Position numbers and translations under genes: made by a program. Below the pieces are notes generated by a model. It saw nothing but the letters and a program-made list of their open reading frames with translations, was not told the origin of the DNA and ran no database searches. From Sanguinoderma infundibulare (taxonomy: Eukaryota > Basidiomycota > Agaricomycetes > Polyporales > Polyporaceae), in contig JAVLRN010000004.1 of assembly GCA_032821775.1 (NCBI GenBank), positions 868,001 to 932,000 on the forward strand: a stretch of DNA of 64,000 nucleotides. Reading direction: 5' to 3'. Of the stretch, positions 1-13,300 are shown in pieces. Numbering within the stretch: the stretch's first letter is position 1; the number at the start of each line of letters is the position of its first letter.

Positions 1-207
1 GTGGTGGTCGATCCAGTGTAAAGGGCTCAGTCTACAGGGTACAACCCATGTAGAGTTCATCGCCCGGGCGACTGGGTCGCATGGAGGTCGAGAGGCGGGG
101 AGGTCGAGACAGGCTGACGCGAGAAGCGAGAGACAGGCTGACGGCAGAGGAAGACGTGGGCTGTGCTGGCAACGGATCCGAGCGTGAGAATCGGTGCTGC
201 GGCCCGG

Positions 208-330
208 ACTGAGGTCACAACCAAACGCCACACTTCGGTTCCGGGCGTGAGGTTGTGACCTCAGTCCGGGCGTGAGGTTGTGACCTCGGTTCGGGCATGT
301 GGTTTCGACCTTGGTTTGGGTCTGCGGCCT
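208..330. repeat. Short tandem repeat, ~25-bp unit
   Basis: From about 238 to 330 a unit of roughly 25 bp recurs about four times; its core reads GGGCGTGAGGTTGTGACCTC. The first two copies are almost identical and the later ones drift (gggcatgtggtttcgacctt and so on). An inverted partial copy (ggactgaggtcacaacc) sits at 208-224, so the array can also fold back on itself. It lies 3' of the tyrosinase gene. The rest of 1-581 shows no gene I can support. Confidence 0.75.
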
Positions 331-581
331 CGCACTCTCGCGCTGTACATGGCGTATGACTGTGTTTTTCATCTAACCCCAGATTGCAGATTTATTAACA
401 AAGCTACCTACGGTAAGTATACATAACAGTACGTGCCACCAATACTGATCACAAATTTGCGCCTCAGGTCAGATCCCACCGTGAGCATCACGCCGACCGT
501 GGCAGGTTGGCAACGCCCCTCTCCGGCTCACCCGAGCACTGACCTCTTCCTCGCCCTTTCATCTCTAGACGCCGAATCCGA

Positions 582-2195
582 CTAATTCCGGCGGAATATG
601 CCCCATGGTTCAGGTGTTCTCGTCCAGTCCAAGTAGCCATGTTGTATTCCCGCGAAGGCGGGGAGGATCCTCCTGATCAGACACGGGCCGCGATAGAGCG
701 CCTGGACGACCCGTTCGATGTAATCCTTGACCGCACGTTTGTCGACCATGTTTCCGAGCCCATTGAACTCGGGGTACGAGTATCCCAGCTGCGTCGGGAC
801 AGCTCCCGCAACCTTGGCAGACGTCCAGAACTCTTTCTGCGAGAACCGGAAGGGGGTAAGGCCTACATCAATGTCGAGTATGATATGTCAATGCAGGGAA
901 TGCCTTCAACGGCGAAAACTACGCACCGGTGTTTGCGTCAACCATACCCTCCTTCGGGATCGTCCAAGTCCCGTCTTTCTCGACGGACTTATTGACCCAA
1001 ATATCAGGGTGCATCGCGGACCAGAGCGACATAATGCGATCGACATTGCAGTGGTGCATGTAAAAGATGGGATCAAAGCCTGTCCAACAGTGGGCCCATG
1101 AGGAAATCTCTGAGTACCATGGTGGAGGCTGGACAGACCTGCGACCGCAGTATCGCTCATGTGACCTCCCGTGTCGTCCTCGTGTGTGCCCCGGCCGACA
1201 AGGACGTGGATGCAATCGTGAATAGCTTCTAAGCTGTTGCAGGCGTTGCCGCCGGTTTCGACGCTCTCGGTGTGGTTGCTGAACGCGGGCCATTCGTGGA
1301 CGAGGGTCAGCAGGTTGTAAGTCTTCATTCTGATGTCTTCCTAGTTGCATTTGAGGTCGCTGTCGCGCACAGGCCATCAGCGTCGTTGCCCACGAATGAT
1401 ACGAAGGTGAACATTATCACTTCACGAGGTCCTCGATGTTGTCGTCAGCATGCTCGTTTACGCTCGTCGGGTGCCTCAACGTCGTCTCCCAGTGTTTGTA
1501 TGGCTCAGGGAAAGAAGTATGTTCAATCCCATCCCTGAACTTGTAATGGAAGAGGGGGTTGTCGACTTCCTTGGGCTCCCCGTCCGGCCCCATGATCGTG
1601 ACCTTGCGGTACGAGATGACCTCCGGGGGCGGTACAATGTTCTGCGCCCAGTCCCAGTATGGCTGGCGGAGGTCCGCCGCAGCCTTCCACCAGCTGGCCT
1701 TGTCGACCTTGTATGTCTTGGCGATGGTCAACGCATGCTGCTGCAGAATTTGCCGTATATATAGTACGTTCCAATGGGTCAGCAATTGGTTTCTTGGGTG
1801 TAATATGCGCGTCTGAGAACCTCGTAGGCTGCCATGTAGGGCCGATGCCAGGTTGGGAACAAGACGGAGCCATGGGTGCAGTAACCGGCGGCCTCGCCAG
1901 GTTTTCCCGCTCCCACGCCGTCCCAGGGAACGAATGGCAAACCGTGAATGCCTGCGATCTGAAAGAACGACTCTCGTTCTCCCTGGTTAACATTCGACAT
2001 TGCCGCTGAAGAGTGTGGTTAGATGCATGCAATGAACGTAGGCCATAGAAAATCGGCACCAAGCGCTTGGATGTAAAGAGAGAACATCTTCTTGTTCTTG
2101 ATGAAGTCGTTTATCTCGAGACGGTTGGGAGCGAGAGCACCGGGGGTTGACCCGCCGATGGCGCCAGTGACTATGAAGGGAGCCTTGATATGCGT
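582..2195 (-). CDS. Fungal tyrosinase (polyphenol oxidase) core domain
   Basis: Type-3 dicopper enzyme that hydroxylates monophenols and oxidises o-diphenols to quinones, the entry to melanin and browning. Exons that close in phase: 582-862, 927-1079, 1139-1340, 1426-1740, 1821-2005, and a first recognised exon ending at 2060. Visible motifs are the CuA block [10 protein letters not shown] followed by [16 protein letters not shown] (His ligands plus the Cys-x-His thioether cysteine), and the CuB block [12 protein letters not shown] followed by [14 protein letters not shown]. The chain ends about 70 residues after [10 protein letters not shown], so the core is complete but the usual long C-terminal lid domain is absent or lost. 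The N-terminus starts near FIVTGAIGG at about 2180. No in-frame ATG is found there before an upstream stop, so a further 5' exon is needed or the start is mutated. Confidence 0.88.
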
Positions 2196-2199
2196 TGCA

Positions 2200-5100
2200 C
2201 TGCGTGTCGGAATGAAGTGTAAGACGTGGGTTGTCGGGCGGATGGAACCGCTGAGGGATCATCCTCTTGTACCTCACCTTTTATATGCAGTAGGACGAAC
2301 ACACATTCCGCTACGTTGCGCACGGGTGTAACCCTCTGGCTCCGTCGCTGTCCAACCTTCTCAGTATGGAAGACGCCACACAAACCACAAGCCAAATTAT
2401 GGCGGAAGACGGAATGAGACCGAAATGGTGAGAAGGGAACGATGTTGACCTCAACTCACCGAGTATATCTTCTGCACGACGTGTGCAGGTCTAGCTGTAG
2501 CCTGCAGATTTTGACATTCCATTAAATCGCCGCCGGGCAGACATGGTCAACGAAGCTGGGATGACTACCACCGGAGCCCAGCAATGTTTTACACCCAGGT
2601 TAGATGTCTGTCAGTCGTGTGCGTAAAAGACAGCGCGTGCCAGTGAAAAAGTGCTGCTCACTGTGATGCGATTCCTCTCGGTCTTCTTCGATTACGCTCG
2701 ACGGGAGAGTCCTACTGCGAATCAGACGTCCTTCCGTCTGCCAGAGCATCATGAGCTGCTGACAAACAACACACATAAGTAGTCAGCGTAGTATACAGAG
2801 ATAGTTTTATGCCGACAAACCTTTCAGGGAGCGTTCTTGCTCGGGAGGATTACTCCAGGGCTAATGACCGTACTATTCCCGTCCGATATTCATAGTCGCA
2901 CCGCGGACGGCTCGAAAACGTTGGCCTAAACGCATACGTTTATACGAGAATGAGGATACTACAAGCCTGCAACTCACATTGAGAAATAACCCGTTAGTGA
3001 AAAATGGAGAAGGTGGCAGGAGTTAAGCCGCCGCTCCGGATCTGCAGCCAAGGGCCGGTCCTACGGTGCGAATTGGAGCGCCCGTGTTTAGGGCCGGCAC
3101 ACAGACTCAGAGAAGAGCGGAGGCTCCGAGCTAGGCTTGTCTTTAACGTCCTCCTCGCTCGCTTTTCCCTCCAGCCATTCTGGTATCTGGAGTGCTGTTT
3201 TTCAGCTACGCTGACTCGATACAACATGTTCCTGCCTCTGGCGCGATGTGCAGAAGCTAGAAGCTGCCCGGAAGGCGCCTCTTGGACGTCCAGCTTCGTG
3301 GCGTCCTGAAGCTCAGCACAAGCTCTCAGTGATTTGGCCAACATGCTATTTCCCGAATGTCGAACCGCGGCGCTTCCTCAAAATATGCGATATCTCGCGA
3401 CATGAGGTCGGTTTCTGTGCTGGGGGATAGAGAGGCATGGAATGGACGCGGGTTGGGGTTTTTGCACATTTAGTATGTTTTTACCCAGTTCCTTCTTGTA
3501 TATGCTTAACACGACATTTTTCTCCATGAAGACTTGCTCCGGTACTCTCGCGCTTTAGGCCCGCGCTCTGGCTGACCCGATGACAGACCACGACCAGGTT
3601 CCTCCGAGTGTGCGAGACCACCTTCTCAGGCTCCCTTCCGGCGTGACGCAGGATGGCCAGGTGAGTCCGAGAATTGTCCACCCAGCCTGGCGGCCCAGGT
3701 GGTGCTCGACGCGGAGAGCGGTGCTCGGATAAATGGCGAGGACACGAACGAGCAGGAGGCGGAGGTCGTGGACGGACGTGCAAATCGTCAGGTTTCGGTA
3801 TACATGTATGTGCCGTCGGAGTAATGAATGACATGAAGACTTTGATACATTCCCCGCCCATTGTCCACCCCACTGAAGTACGATCAAAACCAGACTCAAG
3901 ACCTCCACTCTACTGCATCCGCCACCGGCGCGCCATAGTCTCATGACTGGGTCCAGCAAAAGCGCGGCGCCGCTGGCTGTCCTCCATCGTGCTTTGTCTT
4001 TGATTCACTCCCTGCCCGTCACCTGCCGCGCGCATGCACGGTCTATGCGCGTTTATGGTGTTCTTGAACGCTAACTTACACTCTTCACCTACATCCCGCA
4101 TGGCAGGCACATAATCCACACGCCCCATAGCCACAATTCATGCCCTGACAGCGCACAGGCGAGCCTCACGATCAGTTCGCGCCAACGCATACAGGTCAGC
4201 AATGGTTGTCGATCCGCGCGTGTGGTCAGTGAAGGATGCAGAATCTCCAAGGGTGCACCCACCACGCCTGGGATCCATTTTTCTAATTTCCGGATACGTT
4301 GCAGCACGGCGTTGGGTGGGTCCCGAATGAAGTACTCAATAGAGCTATTCATTATTCGGATCCGGGCATCAGTTGACAAGACTGGGACTGCGAGGACGAG
4401 TACAAGCTGGGACGGCAATGTCGTCATCGACCTCTGACGGAACAGGCCCGAAATCGTGCCAGTGTATGGATCGGCGAAGTTAGCTGAGTCTGAGCAGCCG
4501 TGTTACGCTCGAGATTCAAGTTGTGGAATAGACATAGGAGGAGACGGTGTGCCAAGATTGGCCATCACGCATGGCATCTCTCTTCCGCCGTAAGCTCGCA
4601 ACGTATGGACACCGATATGTATAGCGAACTGCGCTCGAACATTTATTGTATAACATCTGCGCCGCAGCTGCAGCCATTGATTTGCGCATGCGTTTGCCCA
4701 CACATGATCCCGATGCTCCAGATTGTTCCTAATGTGCAGATGACGACCTTGTGAGATGTGTCCATGCCTTTAGATTATGGAGTGCACGGTCTGCTGGAAT
4801 CATAATGACTGCCCATAGCAGTACTCACCGGTCAAGCAAATACCATACATCATATCCAGGACTGACCTAGATCACATCTGTGTACTTCCTCGCGACCTAG
4901 TGCCACGGTATGAGACCCTATGACCCTCCGACGACCTCTGGGATCACCAGCGCCTCAATACTCGTAGACCCAAGGGCACAAGGCACGAGTTTATGTCACT
5001 GGAATAGATGCGGTATGTGAATGTGACAAGGTCCTTACCAAACCTACACCGATAGGGGCATCGTTCGGGGTGAATGCCGCTATAACACAATGCCATAAGC

Positions 5101-7990
5101 CTGAATATCGAAACTAGGGCTAGAACATAATGTGCCACACACCTCAACTTCAGCATCTGAGGCGCGAACCTGCACAGGATGAGGTCCCGTCTCACCTTTG
5201 CGAAGCAGCGATGTAACGGGGTTCTGATCGCCCTCCGAACTGCACACCCTTCTTGGGGAGCTTTGATCGCAGCCTGACCTGGTTACAGGTCACAGGACAG
5301 ATGGGCTTTCCGTTTTTACATCAGCATGGGCGTGAGTCTGGACGGATGGTGGATCAACGTATCAACGGCCAGAAGCACGGGGGACAAGGCTGATTGCGCA
5401 ATCCAGGACGACGCTGCGCGTACTAGTGCCTCTCAGGGTGAATCGGGAGTGCGAGATGTGCGGCGTTTCCGCTCTTTTGGGAACTTCATCAACGCTGTCG
5501 TTATGTTGTGTGAGGTTCCTGGAGGAGCATGGTTGCGGATAACACGTACAAGGCGCGTAGCTTCTGAATGTCACACCGGAACTGTGCCATTTCATTTCTC
5601 CTGCGGGGGATCCACTCAAGCCCGGGATCCACTCCATCGGACGACAGGGGAGAGGCCTGTAAGAGCAAGATATCGTCAGATCCCCATCCATGGCAAGACA
5701 CAGTGTAGGTGTCTCCGACCCTCTGCTCGCACTCCTCACCGGACTAGCTTGGGCGGCTATGGATAGTCACGGCGAAGAGATGGCTATAAGGACGATTATA
5801 TGGGACGGGCCAGATTCAGGCCTGATGGTCTCGAGCGCCTGGCAAAACAGACGTCAGTGACATCCAGATCCAAGGCTGCGAAGGCAGACTAACACTTACG
5901 TAGCAGCGTTTGGGTTGTTGTAAACGTTGCAATTGGCCCCCAGCCCGATCGGTCGCATTCCGCTGCTGTATGACGATAGAGTCGTTGAGAACGGCGGTCC
6001 ACGGACACCCTAAAGAGCACGGTCTCAACTGAGGCTAGAATGTGTGCGAGTCGAACGAACGAACCGACGATGCAAGTTTGGCGCGGTGCACTGGGGGGCA
6101 AGTAGTTCTGCGCGGTACGATGCAGCCCGCATCGACGTGTTCTGTAGTAGCGTTCGAGGATGAAGAGAAGCGTCCGAAACGCGTGTGTAGTATACGCGTC
6201 ATAGGGCTTCCCAAGGGGTACCGGTTCCTGCACATAAACGGTTCGAGATGTGATGCTACTAGAAAATTGCACGAACCTCTAGCAATGCTCCCCTGTAGCC
6301 GTTTATTCGACGATGGCATCCTGTAACGGTTCTGCTAGGAGACCAGTGTTCAGTAGTCAGAGTAGAGTTGAACGGCATAAGAGGAACCAAGGTCAGCTTT
6401 CGGGAAGAACCGGGTTGGTAAAACACGTGATCACAGATATGCCGATTTCGTCCTCGTCGCGCAAATTCTTCTCTTGCTAATGCCCTGCGTACTATACGCC
6501 TGTAGGCCTTGTTCACATTTCTCTTGCTGGAGTCCTTCAGTGCTGGGCTCATGCAAATTAAAAATGTTGCTCTTACTCGCATCGCAAGGATATAGGACGT
6601 ACATCGCAAGAGTTTACTGCACACGATCGCAGTCCTCGGCGTGACATGACACCTCCAGAGTCATCGTGGTCCAGTAATTTGCATCTTAGTGTGGTTAAAG
6701 GTGCCCCTTTAGAAGCAAAAGAAGACGCGCAGATGATTGGTGAGCATCGCCTGCATCATCCTCCCGAGTCTCGTCCTCATACTTTTGTCGGGGCGGTTGT
6801 CTCCCTACAGGGCATCGTTCCTCGTGTGTGCTTCACCTGCATATTCTCCTGCTTCGGTCTGAGTTCTTCCAGACGCGATGTTGTCATCGAGCGATCTGCG
6901 TGCTTCTTCACGCATGCCGCGGTCCCGCTGCTGGGACACCATCGTCTCTTTTACTTCTTCAGTCGGCCACTTCCGCGCCGACGATATACCAATGGCTTCG
7001 AGCATATGTCAGCCAATGCTCGCAGTGAGTGTCTTATTATCAACGCTTCAGTGAGGCGCAGGCCCTGACCGGGTATCATTGCAGGTCAGCCACTCGAATC
7101 CGCAGAACCTGTAGGCGCCATCGTTGGATATGGGTCAGGTCATCGTTTCCACTGGCCGTCTGCTTATGCACAATCTCATCGCGTATCTGTGCAGGACACT
7201 CTTCCTGTGAAGAATCGCGACGTCCTGTGTTCTCTGCCGCACTGCGTATTGGCACCCAGGGAAATGGTCGGATGTCCGGCGATGACATACGAAATCGACT
7301 ATCCTGTCTTACTGCGTAGGTTGCTTTGACTTAGCTTCCAGTCATCGGTCACCTTCTGCGAGAAGTATGTTCAACCACTGTTTACCCGCGCATTTACAAT
7401 AATCCCACCTAACCTGTTCCGGAGCAGCTGGGATGAGCGTGCAAAACGTCCGTTTCGCGACGGTTGACAGGCTGCGCTCTTGGGGGTGATTGTGGCTCGG
7501 TACGTCTATTTGATTCGCCTGTAGCAGTGCTCGCCTGACCATTACGACCAGGTGAAATGGCCGAACTGCATCTGCAGTGGTGTGTAGTTGCTGCACGGCC
7601 GGTCAGTATCTGGAAGGCCACCGTTACCCCGGCTGCGTATTGCGCCTTATGCGTACGCTTTCTGTCCGATCCACGCGATGCGCTGTGCTGATCACTCTCT
7701 CTCCAGGCCATCAGGTGGCGAACGAAATCCCCGACGCACACTTGTGAGTCCGTTGGCTTTCAATCTTGTGCTCTTCGTGTATTGATTCGTGAACTATACA
7801 TGATAATCATACATCTGCGAAATCTGCGTAATACGTTGGCATGCGACCAGGCCCTGTCTATACCGTTCTCCAAACCCAGTTCTACCATTGCATGTTTCGG
7901 AGGCTGTCAGAGCGGCCTGAGGGGTCCCCTCGATCAGCTCATTGTCGAAATCGACTTGCCCCACTCGCTCCTCTCCCACTGCCTCGACTT
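2200..7990. other. Gene-poor stretch, no supported gene
   Basis: Both strands were read. Open frames of 60-150 codons exist (for example 5326-5766 on plus and 5362-5739 on minus), but none shows a recognisable domain, consistent codon use or splice pattern. I see no tRNA, no clear repeat family and no transposon ends. Ancient, decayed sequence or regulatory DNA is possible. Confidence 0.5.
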
Positions 7991-10269
7991 TCACGAAGAC
8001 TGCGCGCTGACTTCTCTTGGCAGCACCGAGACTGGGCTGAACTTCGACATCGCAGCCGAAGAAAGCCCCTCGATGTCGGCAAGGGAGTTGTGCGTCGTCT
8101 GGCGCACGGGCGGTGAGTAATCATCGTTGAGCATCCTCAGGACTTCCTCGCTGACGACCGGCACAGGACGGTCCCCGAGGCGCTTGTTCATCGCGCTGAC
8201 CGCAGCAAGGATCTGGGCGCGCGCCCGCTCCGCGTCAACGCCCACGCCCCATGTGGGAGCGTGCGAATGCACCTCGGCGTCCCCATTCTGTCCCCCGGAA
8301 GATGCGTCGTGTGCAGCATGCGTTTCGGCGAGAAGCACGAAGGAGACGACGTCGCTACGCCCCGAGGCCAGTGACTCGCGTTCGTGCGTCTCCACGGCGG
8401 AGAAACGGAGCCCCGTGCGCGCCTCGACAGCGGATAGGAACGCGGCGAGCGGCCCCGAGCCCTCGCCCCGCAGCGCGAACGAGTGGCCGTCTGCGGTCAT
8501 CTGCCCCCCGAATGTCGTCACCGGCTTGCCGTCCCGGACGACTTCCGTTACCGCGGACTTGCTCAGATACACGCGCGCGCGGTGCGCCTTGTCGTCGTCC
8601 TTGCCCGGGAGGTGGTAGTATGCCCTGAAGGCCGCCTTGATCTCCTCTGGGCTCATCTCACGCGCGGTCCGCTCCACCTCGGCCTGCACGACGTGGTAGA
8701 ACTCCTGCTGGACGGGGCGCGGGAGATCGATCAGGAGGTGCTCGCGGACAATGTACGCAATTCCGCCCTTGCCGGACTGCGAGTTGACGCGGATGACGGC
8801 CTCGTACGTCCGCCCGACGTCGGCGGGGTCGAGAGGGAGGTATGGGATCTCCCACTTCTGGTCCCCCTTCGCGCGGCGCAGCGCTTGTGCCTCGAGCCCC
8901 TTCTTGATTCCGTCCTGGTGCGTTCCCGAGAAGGCGGTGTAGACGAGCTCGCCTGCGTACGGGTGCCGAGGGTGGACGGGTAGGGAGGTGCAGTGGGTGA
9001 CGACGTCGATCGTGGACTGGAGGTCGGAGAAATCGAGACCGCAGTGGATGCCCTGGGTGTAGAGGTTGAGAGCCAGGGTTACGAGGTCGACGTTGCCGCA
9101 GCGTTCGCCGTTTCCGAAGAGACACCCTTCGACGCGGTCAGCGCCAGCGAGAACGCCGAGCTCGCTCGAGGCAACCGCCGTACCTGTCGTACATGTATGG
9201 AGAGCCGGGCCGTCGTGAGCATTGCGCGTTTGTGGTACGAACTCGGATTAGCTTCAGAGGTGTGCGTACGTACCTCTGTCGTTGTGGGTGTGTAAGCTGA
9301 CAATGATCTCGTCACGGTCTGGCATGTTGCGACAGAAGTACTCGACCTGCAAAGAACAAGAGCACCAGAACGCGGTGAGTCAATGACTGCCTTGTTCGAC
9401 TGTTCAGAGCAGTTCTCACCTGGTCGGCATAGTGGTTCGGCGGAGAGACCTCCACCGTCGACGGCAAGTTGTACATGACGCGGTCGTACAAGTCCTTCCC
9501 GGCCTGGCCCCATGCGTTCTTCACGGCGGTGCATATCTCAACGACGTACTCCGGTTCGGTCTGGGTGAAGGCCTCGACGCCGTAGATGAGCCGGAACTTT
9601 GCTCCGTACTTCTCGCTGTACTGGTCCGCGAGCGATCGGATCAGGGCGGTATGCGTAGTGGCGAGCTCCACGATCTCCTCCTTGCTCTTGCCAAAGACGA
9701 CCTTCCGGAAACACGGCGCAGTCGAGTTGAAGAGCTGGATGATGACCTTGGGCGCACCAGCGATAGCCTCGAAGGTCCGATGAATAAGATCAGCCCGTGC
9801 GGGCGTCATAACCTGCACATTGTATTCGCCAGGTCAGTGCCGCGCCAATTCCGAGACTCGTTCGCAAACATTCATGCAGAAACTGATGCCGTACATACCT
9901 GTATCCAGACGTCGTCGGGGATCTCGCCTCCGTCGATAAGGGACCGCACGAAGTCGAACTCGGTCTCGCTCGCGGCTGGGTAGGCGACCTCGACCTCCTT
10001 GAAGCCGCACTTTACGATATGCCTGAAGAAGATAAGTTTCTGCTCAGCAGTCATGGGGCGTGCCAGGGACTGGTTGCCGTCACGGAGGTCGGTGGAGAGC
10101 CAGATGGGGTGCTTTTCGGTGCGACGGTGCGGCCATTGACGGTCGGGAATGTCGATAGCGGTGTAGGGGGAGTACTTGACGCTGGGGTCGCTTCTACGGT
10201 GAGCGATGTGTTAGCATCCGATGGCCTTTGCGACGTCAAGGTCGACTGCTCGACGCACAGCATGGGCAT
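7991..10269 (-). CDS. LEU4: 2-isopropylmalate synthase (leucine biosynthesis)
   Basis: Condenses acetyl-CoA with 2-oxoisovalerate, the first committed step of leucine synthesis; fungal enzymes are mitochondrial or cytosolic and leucine-inhibited. Exons: 9899-10193, 9420-9812, 9274-9346 and 7991-9183, preceded by an 11-nt first exon at 10259-10269 (MPML then SDPSVKYSP). All phases close to give 654 aa. Visible are the TIM-barrel substrate motif [10 protein letters not shown], the metal-binding HTHND, the GNGERCGN loop, and the C-terminal regulatory domain (from about residue 430) with the [12 protein letters not shown] motif typical of LeuA dimer domains. Length fits the family. The tiny first exon explains why the coding frame lacks an ATG at its visible start. 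GC-rich codon use marks it as a conserved housekeeping gene. Very confident. Confidence 0.97.
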
Positions 10270-10290
10270 CTTGAGCTAGGTCTAGTGTTG

Positions 10291-10300
10291 CTATTTATAT
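10291..10300 (-). promoter_or_regulatory. TATA-like box upstream of the LEU4-type gene
   Basis: Read on the minus strand the sequence is ATATAAATAG, about 22-30 nt before the start codon at 10269. This would imply a very short leader, so it may instead be fortuitous. Confidence 0.35.
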
Positions 10301-13300
10301 GTCTGCGGAGGTGTTATACTGGAACGTGAGTATGGAGGGGAGCATAATGGATCGTGAGGGCTGACCGAAAGTTCTTTAAGTATCGGAATAAGAGAGCAAC
10401 ACGCAAGCGAGTGTTTGACACCGAAGGCGTTTTACAGGGTAATATACGAAGGATCACGTCCGGAGTCGACACCACTTGTCTCCCAAGCTCTTCTGGAGTC
10501 CGCCCGAGCCCGACGCTTCTGTTCGATGCAATCGCAACGTGCCGGAAGCAGAGAGAATAGAATTCTCAATCGTACCTTACATTTTGAAATGCGGACGTGG
10601 TACGCCATTCCTGCCAACCCTTCCTTGGTTTGCTTACTTAAGGTGCAGACAGAAACGGAGGATTTCGATGCAGATGGAGAGGAAAATATTCGCACCGCAT
10701 TGCGTGGCCGCCCAGAAGCACAGTTGAAGCCCGCGATGTCAGGTCTTTTCGCAGTCCTAACGAGGCCAGAACCCAGGCTATCTGTGAAGAATCATGGTGG
10801 AACAAAGCTGATCCGTGATGGTTGACACTATCATGGCAGTCGTAACGACAGCGCGGGCCGAACGGTGTGTTGAGAACATCCCATAGAGTTTGCCTCGGCA
10901 TTGACGCATCTCCGACAGTGCCGCTGGTATCGTATCAGAAAGGACGATTGCTGAAAGGTGTCGAGCAGAGATATATCAGAATATCATCGAAGATGACGTT
11001 TGGAAGGAACTGGGGTCCCGTCGACGAGTAGGGTCCGTCAACACAGCCGTTTCTTATTGTACCAAATAGCGATTGACGTACTTGGCAGATGGCGTTGAAT
11101 TGAGCGATGCGATGAAGTGCTGGTGAATCCCTAACATTTAAAATTAGAAGACGCTGCAGCACATGCCTAGCGCTCCTGTGAGGAGAAGCTTCGCACGCTG
11201 CATTGAGACGCAAGGTGCAAAGGGACGACAAAGACAGATGGGGAGAGGCGGTAATGTCACCCTGATCCGAGACATTCACCGCGGATCTTTCACCTTGACT
11301 TTCCTATTCAGGCTGGTTCTCGCGCTCCTTTCAGTGCCAAAAGTCGGTAGATACATTCCAAGTGTGACATTACGTGCGCCCACAGTGCAGGTGTGTCTAT
11401 TTCTGACCATGTTGATCTTGCCACCGCTCACTTGCCCTTATCGTTATTGCCACACCTTGCAGGGCAAGAGGCAGGTCAGATGGATGGTCGGGGGTTCTTT
11501 CGTCTAAGGTGTGTGCTCTAATTTTACGCCGGTCCCTGCTCTTCTGCGTTTCATGCACGGACACTGGCCAGCGTTAAAAACCTCACCAAAGACTGTATTA
11601 GGTCGGATGGCCATTCGCTTCTGCCGCCGACAAGAACGCCCCGGGGGACAGGCAAAACCGCTCCGCTTTGTGGGAGCGGCCATTTTGTGCCGACAAACGA
11701 AATTTTTGAGGTCGACGTCAAGGTGCAGTCCTCGTTGGCACAACCACACGTCATGCGTCTCAACATTAATTCCGCTACACAAATGGCGACTAGCCTCACA
11801 CCTCCCTCTCAACGCTCGTGGCTCGTGGAAAACTGCATCCGTGCTGCCACTGTGCCTGTTATCCGCCGAAAGGGGTTGAGTGCTTCCTGATGCAGGTCGT
11901 TCACGGCGCTCATCGAAGCTAGATACGAGGTGATCATCTTTTTGAACCTTCTGGCTGATGCCAGCCATTCATCGCCTTTCACGATGAGACATCGGTTTCT
12001 GCGCCATTGCAGTCTTAATCCGGACTTGTACCGAATTGGGTGCGCGCTCTAACCAGGGCGCTGATATTACACGCAGGCTGGTGGCCACTTCGCCGACGAC
12101 GATCATCATGTCGAAGCTTCAGCACAACCCCGTTGGGCTCCATAAAATCACGCAGATCGCCGGAGAGCACAAACTTATTGTACGTACTTCGTAAGTAATG
12201 TAGTCGCCCATCCTGGGATAGGCGGCGCTTCTCGTTACATAACTTACTATTGGAGTATGAGAGTCTGGTTCAATCGCATTGGCTTAGCGACGCTGCGGGG
12301 CCCAGGGATATGGTGCTGAATGATCGTCATCAGTTCTGTAAGCAACTGTATGCCGTCACATTCGCTTCTCCCGATCACGCAATCCAGCACTGCTCGCGGC
12401 GAGAGGCTGGCGAGACTTTGGATCATGTTCTGCTGGAACATCCGCACTGCAAGGGCTTTCGCCGTAGCACAACTGGAAGGGGCTCCAGATGCTACTTTTA
12501 GGTTCGGGCAAGAGATGTGTCACCTGGGTGCTCATTGGCCCATTGGCCCCGGCAGGTGTCGCGGAAAGTAGACACTTAATCCTCATGGTATTCTGCAATC
12601 TCACGCTCCGCTTGTTATCCGGCTTACTTATAATTACCGGCATGCGTAGAATCATCTCGAGATGGTTGTCTCGAGAACAACAGGTTCCCGCACATCATCA
12701 AGGCCCCCGGGTGTGGTTTGAAGTGCCTAGATTGCGGCTGCTTGCGCTCTCCACTTCCTTTGTCGAGCGGGCCTTCCATTTCCACAAGGTTGTGTCCGTC
12801 CCGTTCAGCGAGTTACGTACTGCGTTCCGCATTCTGTTAGAATCTCGACCTCGAGCGTCCGCGTAAGGTGCCTCGTTTCAATTCCTATGAGCCCGTTATC
12901 CAATCCCAGCACATCCTTGGTTGATCGCTTGTGGACTATACTTCGGAATCCGGAAGGATACGCAGCAGTCGCTCATGTGTTATCATTTCCGCCCATTGTA
13001 TTTGACATCCCGTGTCACCCGGAGGGAAGTTTGGGATGCTACCCTTGCTCCGCGGGCGCGAATGGGCTCCATCCTGAGACAAAGTTGAAGCGTTGGATGG
13101 AACACAGAGGATTATACATTGATGAGAATGAAGAGCCTGCTTCTTGCACTCACACACAAGCCGGGGAGCTGCGGTTGCTGACTTACAATATGAAATGCAA
13201 TGCAAACATCGGGCGGTCAACGAGCATAGACCGCGGGGTTTGTGAGCTCATCGGGTAACCTCGGTCGACCTTGTAAATAATAGCACGGCTGAGGCGGTCT

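Noticed and set aside
5326..5766. 146-codon open frame on plus, and a 125-codon frame overlapping it on minus
   Set aside because: No domain, no splice pattern and composition like random sequence; typical of open frames in GC-rich non-coding DNA.
8127..8983. Long plus-strand frames over the isopropylmalate synthase gene
   Set aside because: Shadows of the conserved minus-strand gene, whose exons close in phase and carry catalytic motifs.
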